Assembly (NCBI RefSeq): GCF_030056735.1
Contig: NZ_JASHKN010000014.1
Span: 87,718-151,717 of the forward strand
Length of the DNA stretch: 64,000 bases
From: Rhodococcus sp. IEGM 1409
GTDB taxonomy: Bacteria > Actinomycetota > Actinomycetes > Mycobacteriales > Mycobacteriaceae
Direction of reading: 5' to 3'
Of the stretch, positions 16,711 through 25,843 are shown in pieces. The translations under genes were made by a program, and so were the position numbers. The notes under the pieces are model-generated. The model worked only from the letters and a program-made list of their open reading frames with translations. It did no database searches and was not told the origin of the DNA. Position 1 is the first letter of the stretch. The number at the start of each line of letters is the position of its first letter.

Positions 16711-17552
16711 CTTCACCGGCGGATCGCCTCACCTCGTACTCCCGGTCCGGACTGACCTTCGACGTACGCGACGAAGGGCCGGTCGACGGTCCGGTCGTGG
16801 TCCTCCTGCACGGTTTTCCGCAGGATTCGAGCTCGTGGGATCAGCTCGCACCGCTGCTGCACGCCCGCGGCTTCCGTACCGTCGCACCGGATCAGCGAGG
16901 ATACTCACCAGGCGCCCGGCCGAAAGCGCGCTGGGCGTACCGCGGGTCCGAGCTTGCCGCAGATTCTGTCGCATTGATCGACGCACTCGGTGTGGGGAAG
17001 GTGCACCTGGTCGGCCACGACTGGGGTGCCGCCGTGGCATGGCAGGTAGCTGCCGAGCGGCCCGATTTGCTCAATACCGTTACCGCGGTGTCGGTTCCGC
17101 ATCCACTTGCATTCGTCAAGGCAATGGTGACCAGCACACAGGGACTGAAATCGTGGTACATGGGGGCGTTCCAATTGCCCTTCGTTCCCGAGAAGGTTCT
17201 GTCCTCCACGTCGGCGGGTGAGAAGTTCCTGATTTCGAGCGGACAGACGCCGGAGAACGCACGGCGCGATCTGAACGCCATGCTGGCTCCCGGACGACTG
17301 CGCGGGGGTCTGAACTGGTACCGCGCGATGTGGATGACCAAGCCGAACCCCGCAAGTGCCCGGGTCACCGTGCCGACTTTGCATGTGTGGAGCGACGGCG
17401 ACGCTGCCATCGGGCCCAAGGGTTCTGCGCTCACCCCCGCGTTTGTCGACGGTCCGTACCGGTTCGAAGTTCTCAGCGGCGTGAGCCACTGGATTCCGGA
17501 CGAGGCCCCGGAGGAGTTGGACCGACTGCTGGGAGAACATCTCAGTAGCTGA
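16707..17552 (+). CDS. Alpha/beta hydrolase, epoxide-hydrolase-like
   Basis: 281 residues. Oxyanion motif LLHGFPQDSSSW, nucleophile elbow VGHDWGAAVAW with Asp as nucleophile (the epoxide-hydrolase/dehalogenase type rather than Ser esterase type), and the terminal His in GVSHWIPDEAPEEL. Translationally coupled to the upstream amidohydrolase by a 4-nt overlap. Soluble, cytoplasmic; no signal peptide. Substrate unknown. Confidence 0.85.
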   Translation: MTSPADRLTSYSRSGLTFDVRDEGPVDGPVVVLLHGFPQDSSSWDQLAPLLHARGFRTVAPDQRGYSPGARPKARWAYRGSELAADSVALIDALGVGKVHLVGHDWGAAVAWQVAAERPDLLNTVTAVSVPHPLAFVKAMVTSTQGLKSWYMGAFQLPFVPEKVLSSTSAGEKFLISSGQTPENARRDLNAMLAPGRLRGGLNWYRAMWMTKPNPASARVTVPTLHVWSDGDAAIGPKGSALTPAFVDGPYRFEVLSGVSHWIPDEAPEELDRLLGEHLSS

Positions 17553-17565
17553 CCGAGTTTCGATC

Positions 17566-17597
17566 ACTGAAGCCCCGCCGATCGGCGGGGCTTCAGT
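17566..17597. terminator. Bidirectional terminator
   Basis: 14-bp perfect stem (17566-17579 with 17584-17597), GATC loop, between the convergent hydrolase and sulfotransferase genes. Confidence 0.85.
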
Positions 17598-17625
17598 TGT
17601 CAGTAAGGTTGTCGGCCAGCGGGTG

Positions 17626-18765
17626 TCAGCGAGTTCCGAATCGCTCTTCCACCTGCTCCTTCGTCAGTCCGAACTCCTCGAGCGTGTACTTGTGCGAAGG
17701 TTTGCGAGCACCCGAGCGGCTTTCCTCGTGCATGGCCTCCATCGACTGCTGCGCGGCAGATGTCAACGAGATGTCGAAGTGCGCGTAGATGTTCTCGACG
17801 GTGCCCAGTGGATCGGTGACGAAGTCCTGATAGTCGACGTCGATGAACTGTGCCGGATTGTGGTGTGCACGTGCACTGTCGAACTGCTCGAGACCCCTGG
17901 CCCACAATTCGAGCTGACTTTCGCCGATCACCTTGTCGGTGAACGTGTTCGACCAACCCTCTGTCGCCTGGGCGGCCAGGCTGCACACCGATGGAATGAT
18001 CGTGGTAGGGGAGCGGTGAGTCTGAATGACCAGCGCGTCGGGGTACGCCTCCATCAATTCGTCGAGCGCAAACAGGTGGCTCGGGTTCTTGAGGACCCAC
18101 CGTCGATCCTGATCGGGCAGACCGATCAGCTGCAGGTTCTTCTTGTGTCGGGCATAGGCGTTCGACCACTCCTGGTCCTTCAGCCACGCGGAGTACGTGG
18201 GTAGATTCGCCAGGCACTCGTAAGACACGGACTTGAACGTCTGACGTAGGAGTTGCCAGCACTCTTCGACTTCACTGGCTGACATGTAGTGCACGCCCAT
18301 GAATTCGGGATGCTCGACGTGGTGTTGCCCGAACGTCTCCTCGATCTTCGCGAAGACCGGGTTCGATTCCCACGTATCGCGAGGCGGGCGAGGCTGGGGG
18401 AACTCGGTCAGCCACATCTCGAGGCCCTGGTGAGCCGGGTCGACCGTGAGGAGGCGGTGCAGCGCAGTGGTGCCGGTGCGCGGCAATCCGGTGACGAAGA
18501 TCGGACGCTCGATCTTGACGTCGGCGTGTTCCGGATGCTCCTTCCATGCCGATTCACTGAGTAGACGTGCCACCAGCGCGCCGCGCAGGAATACCCGAGA
18601 GATCTTGCTGCCGAAGGGGGTCAGATCCTCGTCACGGTCGTAGGACTCGAGGAGTACCGACAGAGCCTCGGTGTAATCGTCGACGCCGAAGTCCGTCAGT
18701 CCGGTCATCCGTGTCGCCGAGGCGTGGAGATCCTCGACGGTGCCGACATGAGTGCGTTCAGTCAT
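17626..18765 (-). CDS. PAPS-dependent sulfotransferase family protein
   Basis: 379 residues. The 5'-phosphosulfate-binding loop IFVTGLPRTGTTALHRLL (about residues 89-106) and the later VIQTHRSPTTIIPSVCSL segment (3'-phosphate binding) define a sulfotransferase of the bacterial 'sulfotransferase family 3' kind; LKNPSHLFALDELM is also typical. It should move a sulfo group from PAPS to a hydroxyl acceptor, leaving PAP. ATG at 18765 has AGGAG five bases upstream. Last gene of the leftward DUF1214-SDR-sulfotransferase operon, 7 nt from the SDR gene. By order and family this trio matches what I recall of M. tuberculosis Rv3529c-Rv3531c. Acceptor unknown; a sterol or lipid is inferred from the promoter. 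Confidence 0.88.
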   Translation of the reverse strand: MTERTHVGTVEDLHASATRMTGLTDFGVDDYTEALSVLLESYDRDEDLTPFGSKISRVFLRGALVARLLSESAWKEHPEHADVKIERPIFVTGLPRTGTTALHRLLTVDPAHQGLEMWLTEFPQPRPPRDTWESNPVFAKIEETFGQHHVEHPEFMGVHYMSASEVEECWQLLRQTFKSVSYECLANLPTYSAWLKDQEWSNAYARHKKNLQLIGLPDQDRRWVLKNPSHLFALDELMEAYPDALVIQTHRSPTTIIPSVCSLAAQATEGWSNTFTDKVIGESQLELWARGLEQFDSARAHHNPAQFIDVDYQDFVTDPLGTVENIYAHFDISLTSAAQQSMEAMHEESRSGARKPSHKYTLEEFGLTKEQVEERFGTR

Positions 18766-18772
18766 GGTGCTC

Positions 18773-19555
18773 CTAGTGATGGAATTCGCCGCAGTTGACG
18801 TCGATACATTGGCCGGTGATGGCGCTGGCCATCGGAGACGCGAGGAAGATCGCCGCATCGGATACTTCGTCGGTCGTCGGCAGGCGCTTGAGGTCGGTGT
18901 TCGAGGCGGTGTGCTCGTAAATCTGTTCGACGGTCATGCCGAACTTCTCCGCCTGGTGCGCGAAGTAACCCTTGAGGGTGTCGCCCCAAATATAGCCGGG
19001 TGCAATCGAATTGACACGAATTCCTTGCGGACCGAGCTCGGTGGCCAGAGACTGCGACATGGCGAGCAGCGCCGATTTTGCCATCTTGTAGCTGCCGTAC
19101 CGCTCTTGCGAGTGGCGCAACACCATCGAATTGATGTTCACCACGGAGCCGTCCGACTCTGCAAGTGCCGGCGTGAACAGCTGGGTCAGACGAAGCGCCC
19201 CGAGCACGGTCAGTTCGATGCTGTCGCGGATGTGCTGGTAATCGGTGCGAGCCAACGGTTTCATCGAGGGTATCGAGAATGCATTGTTGATCAGCGTGTC
19301 GACTTTGCCGTAGGCGGCAATGGATTCGGCCACCAGATTCTCGGCGGAAGCCTGGTCGGTGATGTCGGTGGCCACGGTGACTGCGCGCCCACCGGCATCG
19401 ACGATTTCTTTTGCGACGTCGTCGAGTCTCGATTGTGTGCGCGCTGCGAGAACAAGACTCGCGCCGGCCGACGCACAACGAAGGGCCAAAGCGCGGCCGA
19501 GGGCCGGACCGACTCCGGAGATGACTACTACACGGTCTTCGAGCAATGCGGTCAT
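18773..19555 (-). CDS. Short-chain dehydrogenase/reductase
   Basis: 260-residue classical SDR. The nucleotide loop is VVVISGVGPALGRALALR near the N-terminus, then LINNAFS (the NNAG position) and the active site SMVLRHSQERYGSYKMAK with the YxxxK pair. It probably interconverts a hydroxyl and a keto group, so it could create or remove the hydroxyl on which the sulfotransferase next door acts; that link is inference. It starts two bases after the DUF1214 gene stop. Confidence 0.9.
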   Translation of the reverse strand: MTALLEDRVVVISGVGPALGRALALRCASAGASLVLAARTQSRLDDVAKEIVDAGGRAVTVATDITDQASAENLVAESIAAYGKVDTLINNAFSIPSMKPLARTDYQHIRDSIELTVLGALRLTQLFTPALAESDGSVVNINSMVLRHSQERYGSYKMAKSALLAMSQSLATELGPQGIRVNSIAPGYIWGDTLKGYFAHQAEKFGMTVEQIYEHTASNTDLKRLPTTDEVSDAAIFLASPMASAITGQCIDVNCGEFHH

Positions 19556-19557
19556 GA

Positions 19558-20724
19558 TTACCCCAGCATTCGGTTGTCGATGGCGGCCTGGCGCTGGGCA
19601 ATTCGCGCTGCCCAGTCCTCGGCGGTGATGGCGTTGGTGTCGAAATGCGGCAGGTGGTTCGCAATATCTTCGACTGGAACGATGTCGACGGTTGGGCCGT
19701 CCTCGGGCGTCAGCTCACGGGAGACTCGCTGCCAACGGAACTGAAGAATGCCGCGCGGATGCCCGACGGTTTCGATCCAGTTGGTGACACCGGGGTTTCT
19801 CTCGCTGACCACCATTCGGACCATCCCGTCCGGATCCACCTGCGCCTGGCCGTTGTTGAGCGAAGTCTGGTGGTTGACGTAGTCCAGTGAGATGTACCAG
19901 AGGCTGCCGAGTTGGAATCCCAGATACGGTGCGTCCGACGCCGGGACGGTGATGATCATCGCCTGGTCATCGGTGAGTTCGTAATGTCCTACCGACGAGT
20001 ACTGCGTCGCCAGTCCGCCCGGAGTCAGACGCGGTTCGGTCATGGTGTTGACCGTGAGCTTGAGGTAGAACCACTCCGGAAACTGCAGCCACGTCTTGAC
20101 CCGGGTGACCAGGGCCTTCCCTGCCCGTGCATACCGTTTCTCGGTCTCTTCGGCGGTGAGCGGCGGCGGCGCGATCCCGATCGAATCGGTGCGCTCGATG
20201 CGGATCACGCCGCGCTGCTGACTCCAGTCGCTGTAGACCTCGCGCACGACCAACTGCGAGGATCCTGGCGCCAGGGTGTAGTAGTTGGCTCGGCCGTCGG
20301 CAGGGCCGGGGCCGAACCAAGCGACGAAGTTACCGTCCTCGCCTATCTCGAGTTCGCGGTCGTCGAAGGCGATCTCGCTTCCGGGAACGTTCGAGTTGGT
20401 GTAGTTCCCGCTCAGCACCTGGAAGCTGAGATCGGCTGTGGTGCCACGCTTTCCGGTGACCTTGTATTCCTTGTCGTCGTTGATGCGAGCGCCGAAGTAC
20501 AGGGTGTCCGGGTTGTCGAGGCCCATCTTGGTGAACGGTCCGGTGCCCTGGATGAAACTCGGATGGGTCCTTTCGCTGGCCCACGCGGCATGCGTCGTCG
20601 CGATGATTCCGCCGGCCAGATATTGGTATCCCTCCAGTAGATCCTGCTCGGATCTGATGTGCGGCGCAGTCTCGATCAATTTCTCGGCTTCGGCGATCGC
20701 TTCGGCAAACGGGTCCGTCAGCAC
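19558..20724 (-). CDS. DUF1214 domain-containing protein
   Basis: 388 residues, no signal peptide. The C-terminal third (LTDDQAMIITVPASDAPYLG through RNPGVTNWIETVGHPRGI) is the DUF1214 fold, and the middle holds a DUF1254-like beta-rich part (NPDTLYFGARINDDKEYKVTG). No catalytic residues can be named. GTG at 20724 has GAGGAG six bases upstream. First gene of the leftward operon, transcribed from the promoter at 20812-20841; the trio is tightly packed, so it probably works in the same pathway as the SDR and sulfotransferase. Confidence 0.8.
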   Translation of the reverse strand: MLTDPFAEAIAEAEKLIETAPHIRSEQDLLEGYQYLAGGIIATTHAAWASERTHPSFIQGTGPFTKMGLDNPDTLYFGARINDDKEYKVTGKRGTTADLSFQVLSGNYTNSNVPGSEIAFDDRELEIGEDGNFVAWFGPGPADGRANYYTLAPGSSQLVVREVYSDWSQQRGVIRIERTDSIGIAPPPLTAEETEKRYARAGKALVTRVKTWLQFPEWFYLKLTVNTMTEPRLTPGGLATQYSSVGHYELTDDQAMIITVPASDAPYLGFQLGSLWYISLDYVNHQTSLNNGQAQVDPDGMVRMVVSERNPGVTNWIETVGHPRGILQFRWQRVSRELTPEDGPTVDIVPVEDIANHLPHFDTNAITAEDWAARIAQRQAAIDNRMLG

Positions 20725-20770
20725 GCTGGCTCCTCACAGTTCCGACTATGTCGCCGGCCCAGAGCGTCGT

Positions 20771-20786
20771 GGTACAAATATGTACC
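20771..20786. promoter_or_regulatory. Palindrome GGTACA-N4-TGTACC (left copy)
   Basis: GGTACAAATATGTACC, 6-bp perfect arms. It lies about 25 nt downstream of the -10 box of the leftward promoter, and the same palindrome sits at the equivalent place in the cysD promoter. Candidate operator for the IclR protein encoded between them. Confidence 0.6.
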
Positions 20787-20811
20787 TATGGGGTAGATGT
20801 TTGGTATTCCG

Positions 20812-20841
20812 ACAATAGAACGCGTTCTAGGGAGTGGTCAA
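20812..20841 (-). promoter_or_regulatory. Leftward promoter with KstR-like operator in its spacer
   Basis: Minus strand: TTGACC (20841-20836), 18-nt spacer, TATTGT (20817-20812). The spacer holds the perfect palindrome TAGAACGCGTTCTA (20816-20829), which fits the published KstR pattern TnnAACnnGTTnnA. It drives the DUF1214-SDR-sulfotransferase operon. Its -35 box touches the A of the IclR start codon. Confidence 0.7.
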
Positions 20842-21776
20842 TGGGTGGACCTGAGAAGGCGCCTGACGAGGGTCGCTCGAGGGGGAGGCAATCGCCTCCC
20901 ACCGAACGTGTGGTTCAGGTGCTCGACTACCTCGTCGGCCGCCCTGACCAGCGGTTCGGGCTGTCGGAACTCGCCCGCGCGCTCGAGATCAGCAAGCCGA
21001 CCTGCCTGGGAATTCTCACGGCCCTGGCTGACCGTGGGTACCTGACACGGGACGAGGCGTCGAAGACCTACGGGCTCGGCCCTGCCTTGATCGCGGCCGG
21101 ACGTGCAGCTCAGCGAGGATTTGCCGTCGGACCGATAGCACGCACCCACCTCGAGAAGGTGAGTGCGGACTTCGGGACGACATGCACGGCGTCCGGTGTG
21201 ATCGGTGATCAGATCAGCGTGCTCGAAGTGACCGGGCCGATCGGCGCGCGTCGCACCGCCAAGGTTGGTCAGGTGTACCCGTTCGCTCCGCCGGTCGGAC
21301 TGATGTACGTCCTCTGGGGTTCGGATCACGACATGGACAGTTGGCTGAGCAAGGAGCCGAGCTTGCCGGTGCGCTTGGATCGCGAGCGTCTGTGGAACGT
21401 GGTCCGCGAGTGTCGCGCCGCGGGGTATCTGGTCGAGAGTCTGGACCCGGTCGGGCAGCGACTTCACACGCTGATGGCGGGCGTCGCGACGCATGATCTT
21501 CCGCCGGAGGTGCGTGAACTGCTCGGTGAGATGGTGTCGAGCCTGGGCGAGAGGGTGTACCTCGGGCGCGATATCAGTTCTGACGACGAGCATCCCGTCA
21601 GTCTCATCGCGGCCCCGACTTACGACGCCGAAGGGCATCAGGCGCTGGTGCTCACGCTGTATGTGGGCGGGGCGATTACGGGCGCCGAGATCGAGCGAAG
21701 GGCCGCGGCGCTGGTTGTGGCGGCGGACGCGGTGACGGCGGAAGTTGGTGGCCGGAGTCCGGATCGCGGTCTGTGA
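20841..21776 (+). CDS. IclR family transcriptional regulator
   Basis: 311 residues. N-terminal winged helix at about residues 22-75 (ERVVQVLDYLVGRPDQRFGLSE... then LEISKPTCLGILTALADRGYL), followed by the IclR effector-binding domain (VCTASGVIGDQISVLEV-like strand, PFAPPVGLMYVLWG). ATG at 20841 has GGGAG upstream and is chosen over upstream in-frame codons that lie in the promoter. It stands between two operons with matching promoters and is therefore the likely local regulator of both. IclR proteins often sense small carboxylates or aromatics; the ligand is not predictable here. Confidence 0.88.
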   Translation: MGGPEKAPDEGRSRGRQSPPTERVVQVLDYLVGRPDQRFGLSELARALEISKPTCLGILTALADRGYLTRDEASKTYGLGPALIAAGRAAQRGFAVGPIARTHLEKVSADFGTTCTASGVIGDQISVLEVTGPIGARRTAKVGQVYPFAPPVGLMYVLWGSDHDMDSWLSKEPSLPVRLDRERLWNVVRECRAAGYLVESLDPVGQRLHTLMAGVATHDLPPEVRELLGEMVSSLGERVYLGRDISSDDEHPVSLIAAPTYDAEGHQALVLTLYVGGAITGAEIERRAAALVVAADAVTAEVGGRSPDRGL

Positions 21777-21793
21777 CGTTTGATTGTCGGTCA

Positions 21794-21823
21794 TTGACCT
21801 TTGGGTAGAACGAGTTCTATTCT
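21794..21823 (+). promoter_or_regulatory. cysD operon promoter with KstR-like operator in its spacer
   Basis: TTGACC (21794-21799), 18-nt spacer, TATTCT (21818-21823). The spacer holds TAGAACGAGTTCTA (21806-21819), matching TnnAACnnGTTnnA. The layout is the same as the leftward promoter at 20812-20841. Confidence 0.7.
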
Positions 21824-21850
21824 GTGATTGCGTTCAATTTAGAACCAGTC

Positions 21851-21868
21851 CGGTACATAAATGTACCG
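21851..21868. promoter_or_regulatory. Palindrome GGTACA-N4-TGTACC (right copy)
   Basis: CGGTACATAAATGTACCG, 7-bp arms with a TAAA centre. It begins 28 nt downstream of the cysD promoter -10 box, in the leader of the cysD mRNA. Same palindrome as at 20771-20786. Confidence 0.6.
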
Positions 21869-21921
21869 ATGCGGTGACGAAGTTCCCGCAACGGAGTCAG
21901 TGATGCTCAGGAGCGAAAGAC

Positions 21922-22848
21922 ATGGCAACACTCCAGACCCCGCCCGCCTACGAGTTGTCGCATTTGCGAGCACTCGAAGCGGAGGCGGTCCATATTTTCC
22001 GCGAAGTCGCAGCGACTTTCGAAAAGCCGGTCCTCCTGTTCTCCGGAGGTAAGGATTCCGTCGTGATGCTGCACGTAGCGGCCAAGGCATTCTGGCCTGC
22101 GCCATTGCCGTTCGCCGTGATGCACGTCGACACCGGTCACAACTTCGACGAGGTGATCGAGTTCCGTGACCGCACTGTCGATCGCTTCAGCCTGCGGCTT
22201 GTCGTCTCCAGTGTGCAGGACGACATCGACGCCGGACGCGTCATCGAGGACACCGGAGTCGGTTCCAGTCGCAATCGCCTGCAGACGCACGCGTTACTGC
22301 GCGGAATTCGCGACAACAAGTTCGACGCCGTGTTCGGTGGTGCTCGCCGCGACGAAGAGAAAGCGCGAGCCAAGGAGCGGGTATTCAGCTTTCGGGACGA
22401 GTTCGGGCAGTGGGATCCCAAGGTGCAGCGACCTGAACTGTGGAACCTGTACAACGGCAAACACCGTAAGGGCGAACATATTCGGATCTTCCCCCTCTCC
22501 AATTGGACAGAGCTCGACATCTGGCAGTACATCGAGAGCGAGCAGATCGACCTTCCCGGCATCTACTACGCCCATCGGCGTGAAGTAGTTCCGCGCGACG
22601 GAATGTTGTTGGCGCGCACCCGCTTCCTCGAGCTTCGCGCAGGTGAGGAGTCCTACGAGGCGTTGGTGCGCTTCCGTACGGTCGGCGACGCAACGTGCAC
22701 CGGGTGCGTCGAATCGTCGGCCGAAACCCCGGCCGCCGTCGTGGAAGAGGTTGCTGCGAGCCGTATCACGGAGCGTGGCGCAACAAGAGCTGATGACCGT
22801 ATTTCCGAAGCAGGCATGGAAGATCGTAAGAAAGAGGGGTACTTCTGA
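21922..22848 (+). CDS. cysD: Sulfate adenylyltransferase subunit 2 (ATP sulfurylase small subunit)
   Basis: 308-residue PP-loop ATPase. The motif [18 protein letters not shown] is at about residue 38, with [17 protein letters not shown] after it and [17 protein letters not shown] later. With CysN it makes adenosine phosphosulfate (APS) from ATP and sulfate. ATG at 21922 has AGGAG eight bases upstream. The stop overlaps the cysNC start by one base (TGATG). The position behind a KstR-like/IclR-type promoter, not beside cysH or sulfate permease genes, suggests supply of PAPS for sulfation rather than cysteine synthesis. Confidence 0.95.
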   Translation: MATLQTPPAYELSHLRALEAEAVHIFREVAATFEKPVLLFSGGKDSVVMLHVAAKAFWPAPLPFAVMHVDTGHNFDEVIEFRDRTVDRFSLRLVVSSVQDDIDAGRVIEDTGVGSSRNRLQTHALLRGIRDNKFDAVFGGARRDEEKARAKERVFSFRDEFGQWDPKVQRPELWNLYNGKHRKGEHIRIFPLSNWTELDIWQYIESEQIDLPGIYYAHRREVVPRDGMLLARTRFLELRAGEESYEALVRFRTVGDATCTGCVESSAETPAAVVEEVAASRITERGATRADDRISEAGMEDRKKEGYF

Positions 22849-24692
22849 TGCCGCAACTGCTGAGAGTCGCTACGGCGGGCAGTGTCGACGATGGTAAATC
22901 CACACTCATCGGCCGGTTGCTCTACGACTCCAAATCCATCTTCGAGGACCAGCTCGAGGCGGTGGAACGGAGCAGTCGAGAACGCGGAGACGAGTACGCC
23001 AACCTCGCGTTACTGACTGACGGATTGCGCGCCGAGCGCGAACAGGGCATCACGATCGATGTGGCCCACCGGTATTTCGCGACCCCTCACCGCAAGTTCA
23101 TCATCGCGGACACTCCCGGGCACGAGCAGTACACCCGCAACATGGTGACCGGTGCTTCGACGGCAGATCTCGCCCTGATCCTGGTGGATGCACGCAAAGG
23201 AGTGCTCGAACAGACGCGGCGCCATGCCTTCTTGTCGACTCTCCTGGGGATTCCCCACCTCGTGCTGTGTGTGAACAAGATGGACTTGGTGGACTGGTCT
23301 CAGGAACGATTCGAGGAGATCAAGGAAGAATTCCGGCAGTTCGCGATCAAATTGGACGTCCACGACCTGACGTTCATTCCGGTCTCGGCGCTGTTGGGAG
23401 ACAACATCGTTGCCCGGACCGAGAACATGTCGTGGTACGACGGGCCGTCGCTGCTGCACCATCTGGAGCAGGTGCACATCGCCTCGGATCGCAACTTGAT
23501 CGACGCTCGGTTTCCGGTGCAGTACGTGATCCGTCCGCAGAAGCAGACCGACGCCGACCTCCACGATTTCCGTGGCTACGCGGGAACGGTGGCCAGTGGG
23601 GTCTTCAAGCCAGGCGACGAAATCGTGGCGTTGCCTTCTGGATTCACGTCGACGGTGAAGGCTGTCCACGGGCCGGGCGGCGACGTGATCGACGAGGCGT
23701 TTGCGCCCGCGGCCGTGTGCATCGAGCTGACCGACGATCTGGACGTCAGCCGTGGGGACCAATTGTGTCGGCTCAACAACCGGCCGCAGGTCGGGCAGGA
23801 AATCGATGCGATGGTCTGTTGGCTGACCGAACAGACCACACTGTCGGAGAACAATCGCTACTCGTTGCTGCACACCACGCGCTCCACGAAGGCACAGATC
23901 GTACGGCTCGACTACCGGCTGGACGTCAATTCCCTGCACCGCGACGAGAAGGCAGAATCTCTGTCCCTCAACGAGATCGGTCGCATCTCGATCAAAACGC
24001 AACAGCCGTTGATGTTCGATCCCTACCGCCGCAACCGCGTGACGGGCAGCTTCATTCTCGTAGACGAGACCACGGGCAATACCGTCGCAGCCGGAATGAT
24101 CAACGGTCCCACGCTCAAGGAATCACGCGTCGTCTGGCACAGTTCGGAGGTCTCTCGCGAGGAACGGGCGACTACCGGCGGGACCGTGTGGCTCACCGGT
24201 CTCTCAGCCTCGGGTAAGTCCACGATCGCGGTGGAACTCGAGCGCCGGTTGGTGGCCGCGGGTATCCCGGCGTACCGCCTCGACGGCGACAACCTCCGAC
24301 ACGGCCTGAACGCGGATCTGGGTTTCAGCGCCGAGGACCGGGCGGAAAACGTTCGCAGGGTCGGCGCCGTGGCGCAGCTGTTCGCCGATTCCGGCGCAGT
24401 GGCAGTGGCCTGCCTTATCAGTCCGTACCGCGAGGATCGTGATCGAGTGCGCGCAGCCCACGAAGCTGCTGGACTGAAGTTCGTCGAGGTTTATGTCGAC
24501 ACGCCGATCGAGCAGTGTGAAGCCCGAGATCCCAAGGGAATGTATGCCAAAGCCAGAGCTGGGGAAATCAAGGGATTCACGGGGGTCGACGATCCCTACG
24601 AAGCCCCGAACAGTCCAGAACTGGTGATTCGGCCCGAAGACGGAACGCCTACCGAACTTGCACTGCGAATTATGGAAGTGTTGGACCGGTGA
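22848..24692 (+). CDS. cysNC: Bifunctional sulfate adenylyltransferase subunit 1 / adenylylsulfate kinase
   Basis: 614 residues in two parts. Residues 1-440 are the CysN GTPase ([21 protein letters not shown]-loop, [27 protein letters not shown]). Residues 444-614 are APS kinase ([21 protein letters not shown]-loop, [18 protein letters not shown], and late [20 protein letters not shown]). The fusion runs sulfate to APS to PAPS in one complex with CysD. The following cysQ GTG overlaps its TGA. Full length with all motifs present. Confidence 0.96.
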   Translation: MPQLLRVATAGSVDDGKSTLIGRLLYDSKSIFEDQLEAVERSSRERGDEYANLALLTDGLRAEREQGITIDVAHRYFATPHRKFIIADTPGHEQYTRNMVTGASTADLALILVDARKGVLEQTRRHAFLSTLLGIPHLVLCVNKMDLVDWSQERFEEIKEEFRQFAIKLDVHDLTFIPVSALLGDNIVARTENMSWYDGPSLLHHLEQVHIASDRNLIDARFPVQYVIRPQKQTDADLHDFRGYAGTVASGVFKPGDEIVALPSGFTSTVKAVHGPGGDVIDEAFAPAAVCIELTDDLDVSRGDQLCRLNNRPQVGQEIDAMVCWLTEQTTLSENNRYSLLHTTRSTKAQIVRLDYRLDVNSLHRDEKAESLSLNEIGRISIKTQQPLMFDPYRRNRVTGSFILVDETTGNTVAAGMINGPTLKESRVVWHSSEVSREERATTGGTVWLTGLSASGKSTIAVELERRLVAAGIPAYRLDGDNLRHGLNADLGFSAEDRAENVRRVGAVAQLFADSGAVAVACLISPYREDRDRVRAAHEAAGLKFVEVYVDTPIEQCEARDPKGMYAKARAGEIKGFTGVDDPYEAPNSPELVIRPEDGTPTELALRIMEVLDR

Positions 24693-25843
24693 GCGAACCC
24701 ACACACAGCCGACTTGCCGACGAGGCACTGGCAGCGGAATTGGCGCAAGCAGCCGGCGCGATCCTCTTGGGGATCCGAGCCGAGGGCCTGGGCGTCGACG
24801 ACGGTCGTGAGCTGGGACGACGGGGCGACAAGGCCGCCGATTCCTACATCCTCGACCGGTTGGCGGCCGAGCGGCCGGGCGATGCCGTGCTCTCGGAAGA
24901 ATCTGCCGACGATCGCACTCGTCTGGAGGCGTCCCGGGTCTGGATCATCGATCCGCTGGACGGCTCCAAGGAATACGGACTCCCGGATCATTCGGATTGG
25001 GCAGTGCACGTTGCGCTTTGGGAGCGCGGTAGCGGAATTACCGCAGCCGCGGTTGCTCAGCCGGCGCTCGGAGCGGTGTACTCCAGTGGCGACGAGGCCG
25101 ATTCGGTTCCCGTGAACTCACCGCTCCGCGTAGTAGTCAGCGGATCGCGGCCGCCCGCATTCACCGAAGCGGTGGCAGCCGAACTCGGGGCCGACGTGGT
25201 GCACATGGGGTCGGCCGGCGCCAAGGCGATGGCGGTGGTGCGCGGCGACGTCGACGCTTACCTTCACGCCGGTGGGCAGTGGGAGTGGGATTCGGCGGCA
25301 CCGGTCGGCGTCGCGCAGGCGGCGGGACTGCATTGCAGTCGCATCGACGGTTCGCCGTTGCTCTACAACGAGTCTCATCCCTACCTGCCGGATCTCGTGA
25401 TCTGCCGACCGGAGTTGGCTGAGGCGATCGTCGGCGCAATTGCCAAGCACTCCAAGGAGTCCGCGGTCAGCGGGCGCGTCGCCATGGCGCGTGAATACGT
25501 GAACGCTTTGCTCACTCATGACGCAACGAAGGTCCGATTCGCCGCCGACGCCTGGCGGGTCGAGAACGGTCAGCGAACCGGTGATACCGGCGCTTTCATC
25601 AGCAACGAGCTCGAACAGGGGCAGCAATATCGCGGAATCGTGGCGATTCGTGAACTCGCGCTGCGTGAGTGGGGTGAGAGCGTCGTAGCGCGGTATCTGC
25701 TGGACCTCGGAACGCCTGGCCAATCACCGGCCGTGACGGTCTTCGTCACCGAGTACTTCGCCATTCCTGCAGGAGAGATCGCCAGCATCATGGCTATTAT
25801 CGAACCACACGAATCCGAAGCGAAAGAGGCTGGCACACAATGA
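24689..25843 (+). CDS. cysQ: CysQ-type 3'(2'),5'-bisphosphate nucleotidase fused to an NTF2/SnoaL-like domain
   Basis: 384 residues, longer than the usual CysQ (about 250-270). Residues 1-255 are an inositol-monophosphatase-fold nucleotidase: [12 protein letters not shown], the metal site [17 protein letters not shown], and late [19 protein letters not shown]. It should hydrolyse PAP, the by-product of sulfotransferases, to AMP. Residues about 262-384 ([20 protein letters not shown], then [13 protein letters not shown] and [19 protein letters not shown]) look like a SnoaL/NTF2-type cone domain; I do not know this fusion from a characterised protein. GTG start overlaps cysNC by 4 nt and the stop overlaps the next ATG. 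Role of the extra domain is unknown. Confidence 0.85.
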   Translation: MSEPTHSRLADEALAAELAQAAGAILLGIRAEGLGVDDGRELGRRGDKAADSYILDRLAAERPGDAVLSEESADDRTRLEASRVWIIDPLDGSKEYGLPDHSDWAVHVALWERGSGITAAAVAQPALGAVYSSGDEADSVPVNSPLRVVVSGSRPPAFTEAVAAELGADVVHMGSAGAKAMAVVRGDVDAYLHAGGQWEWDSAAPVGVAQAAGLHCSRIDGSPLLYNESHPYLPDLVICRPELAEAIVGAIAKHSKESAVSGRVAMAREYVNALLTHDATKVRFAADAWRVENGQRTGDTGAFISNELEQGQQYRGIVAIRELALREWGESVVARYLLDLGTPGQSPAVTVFVTEYFAIPAGEIASIMAIIEPHESEAKEAGTQ

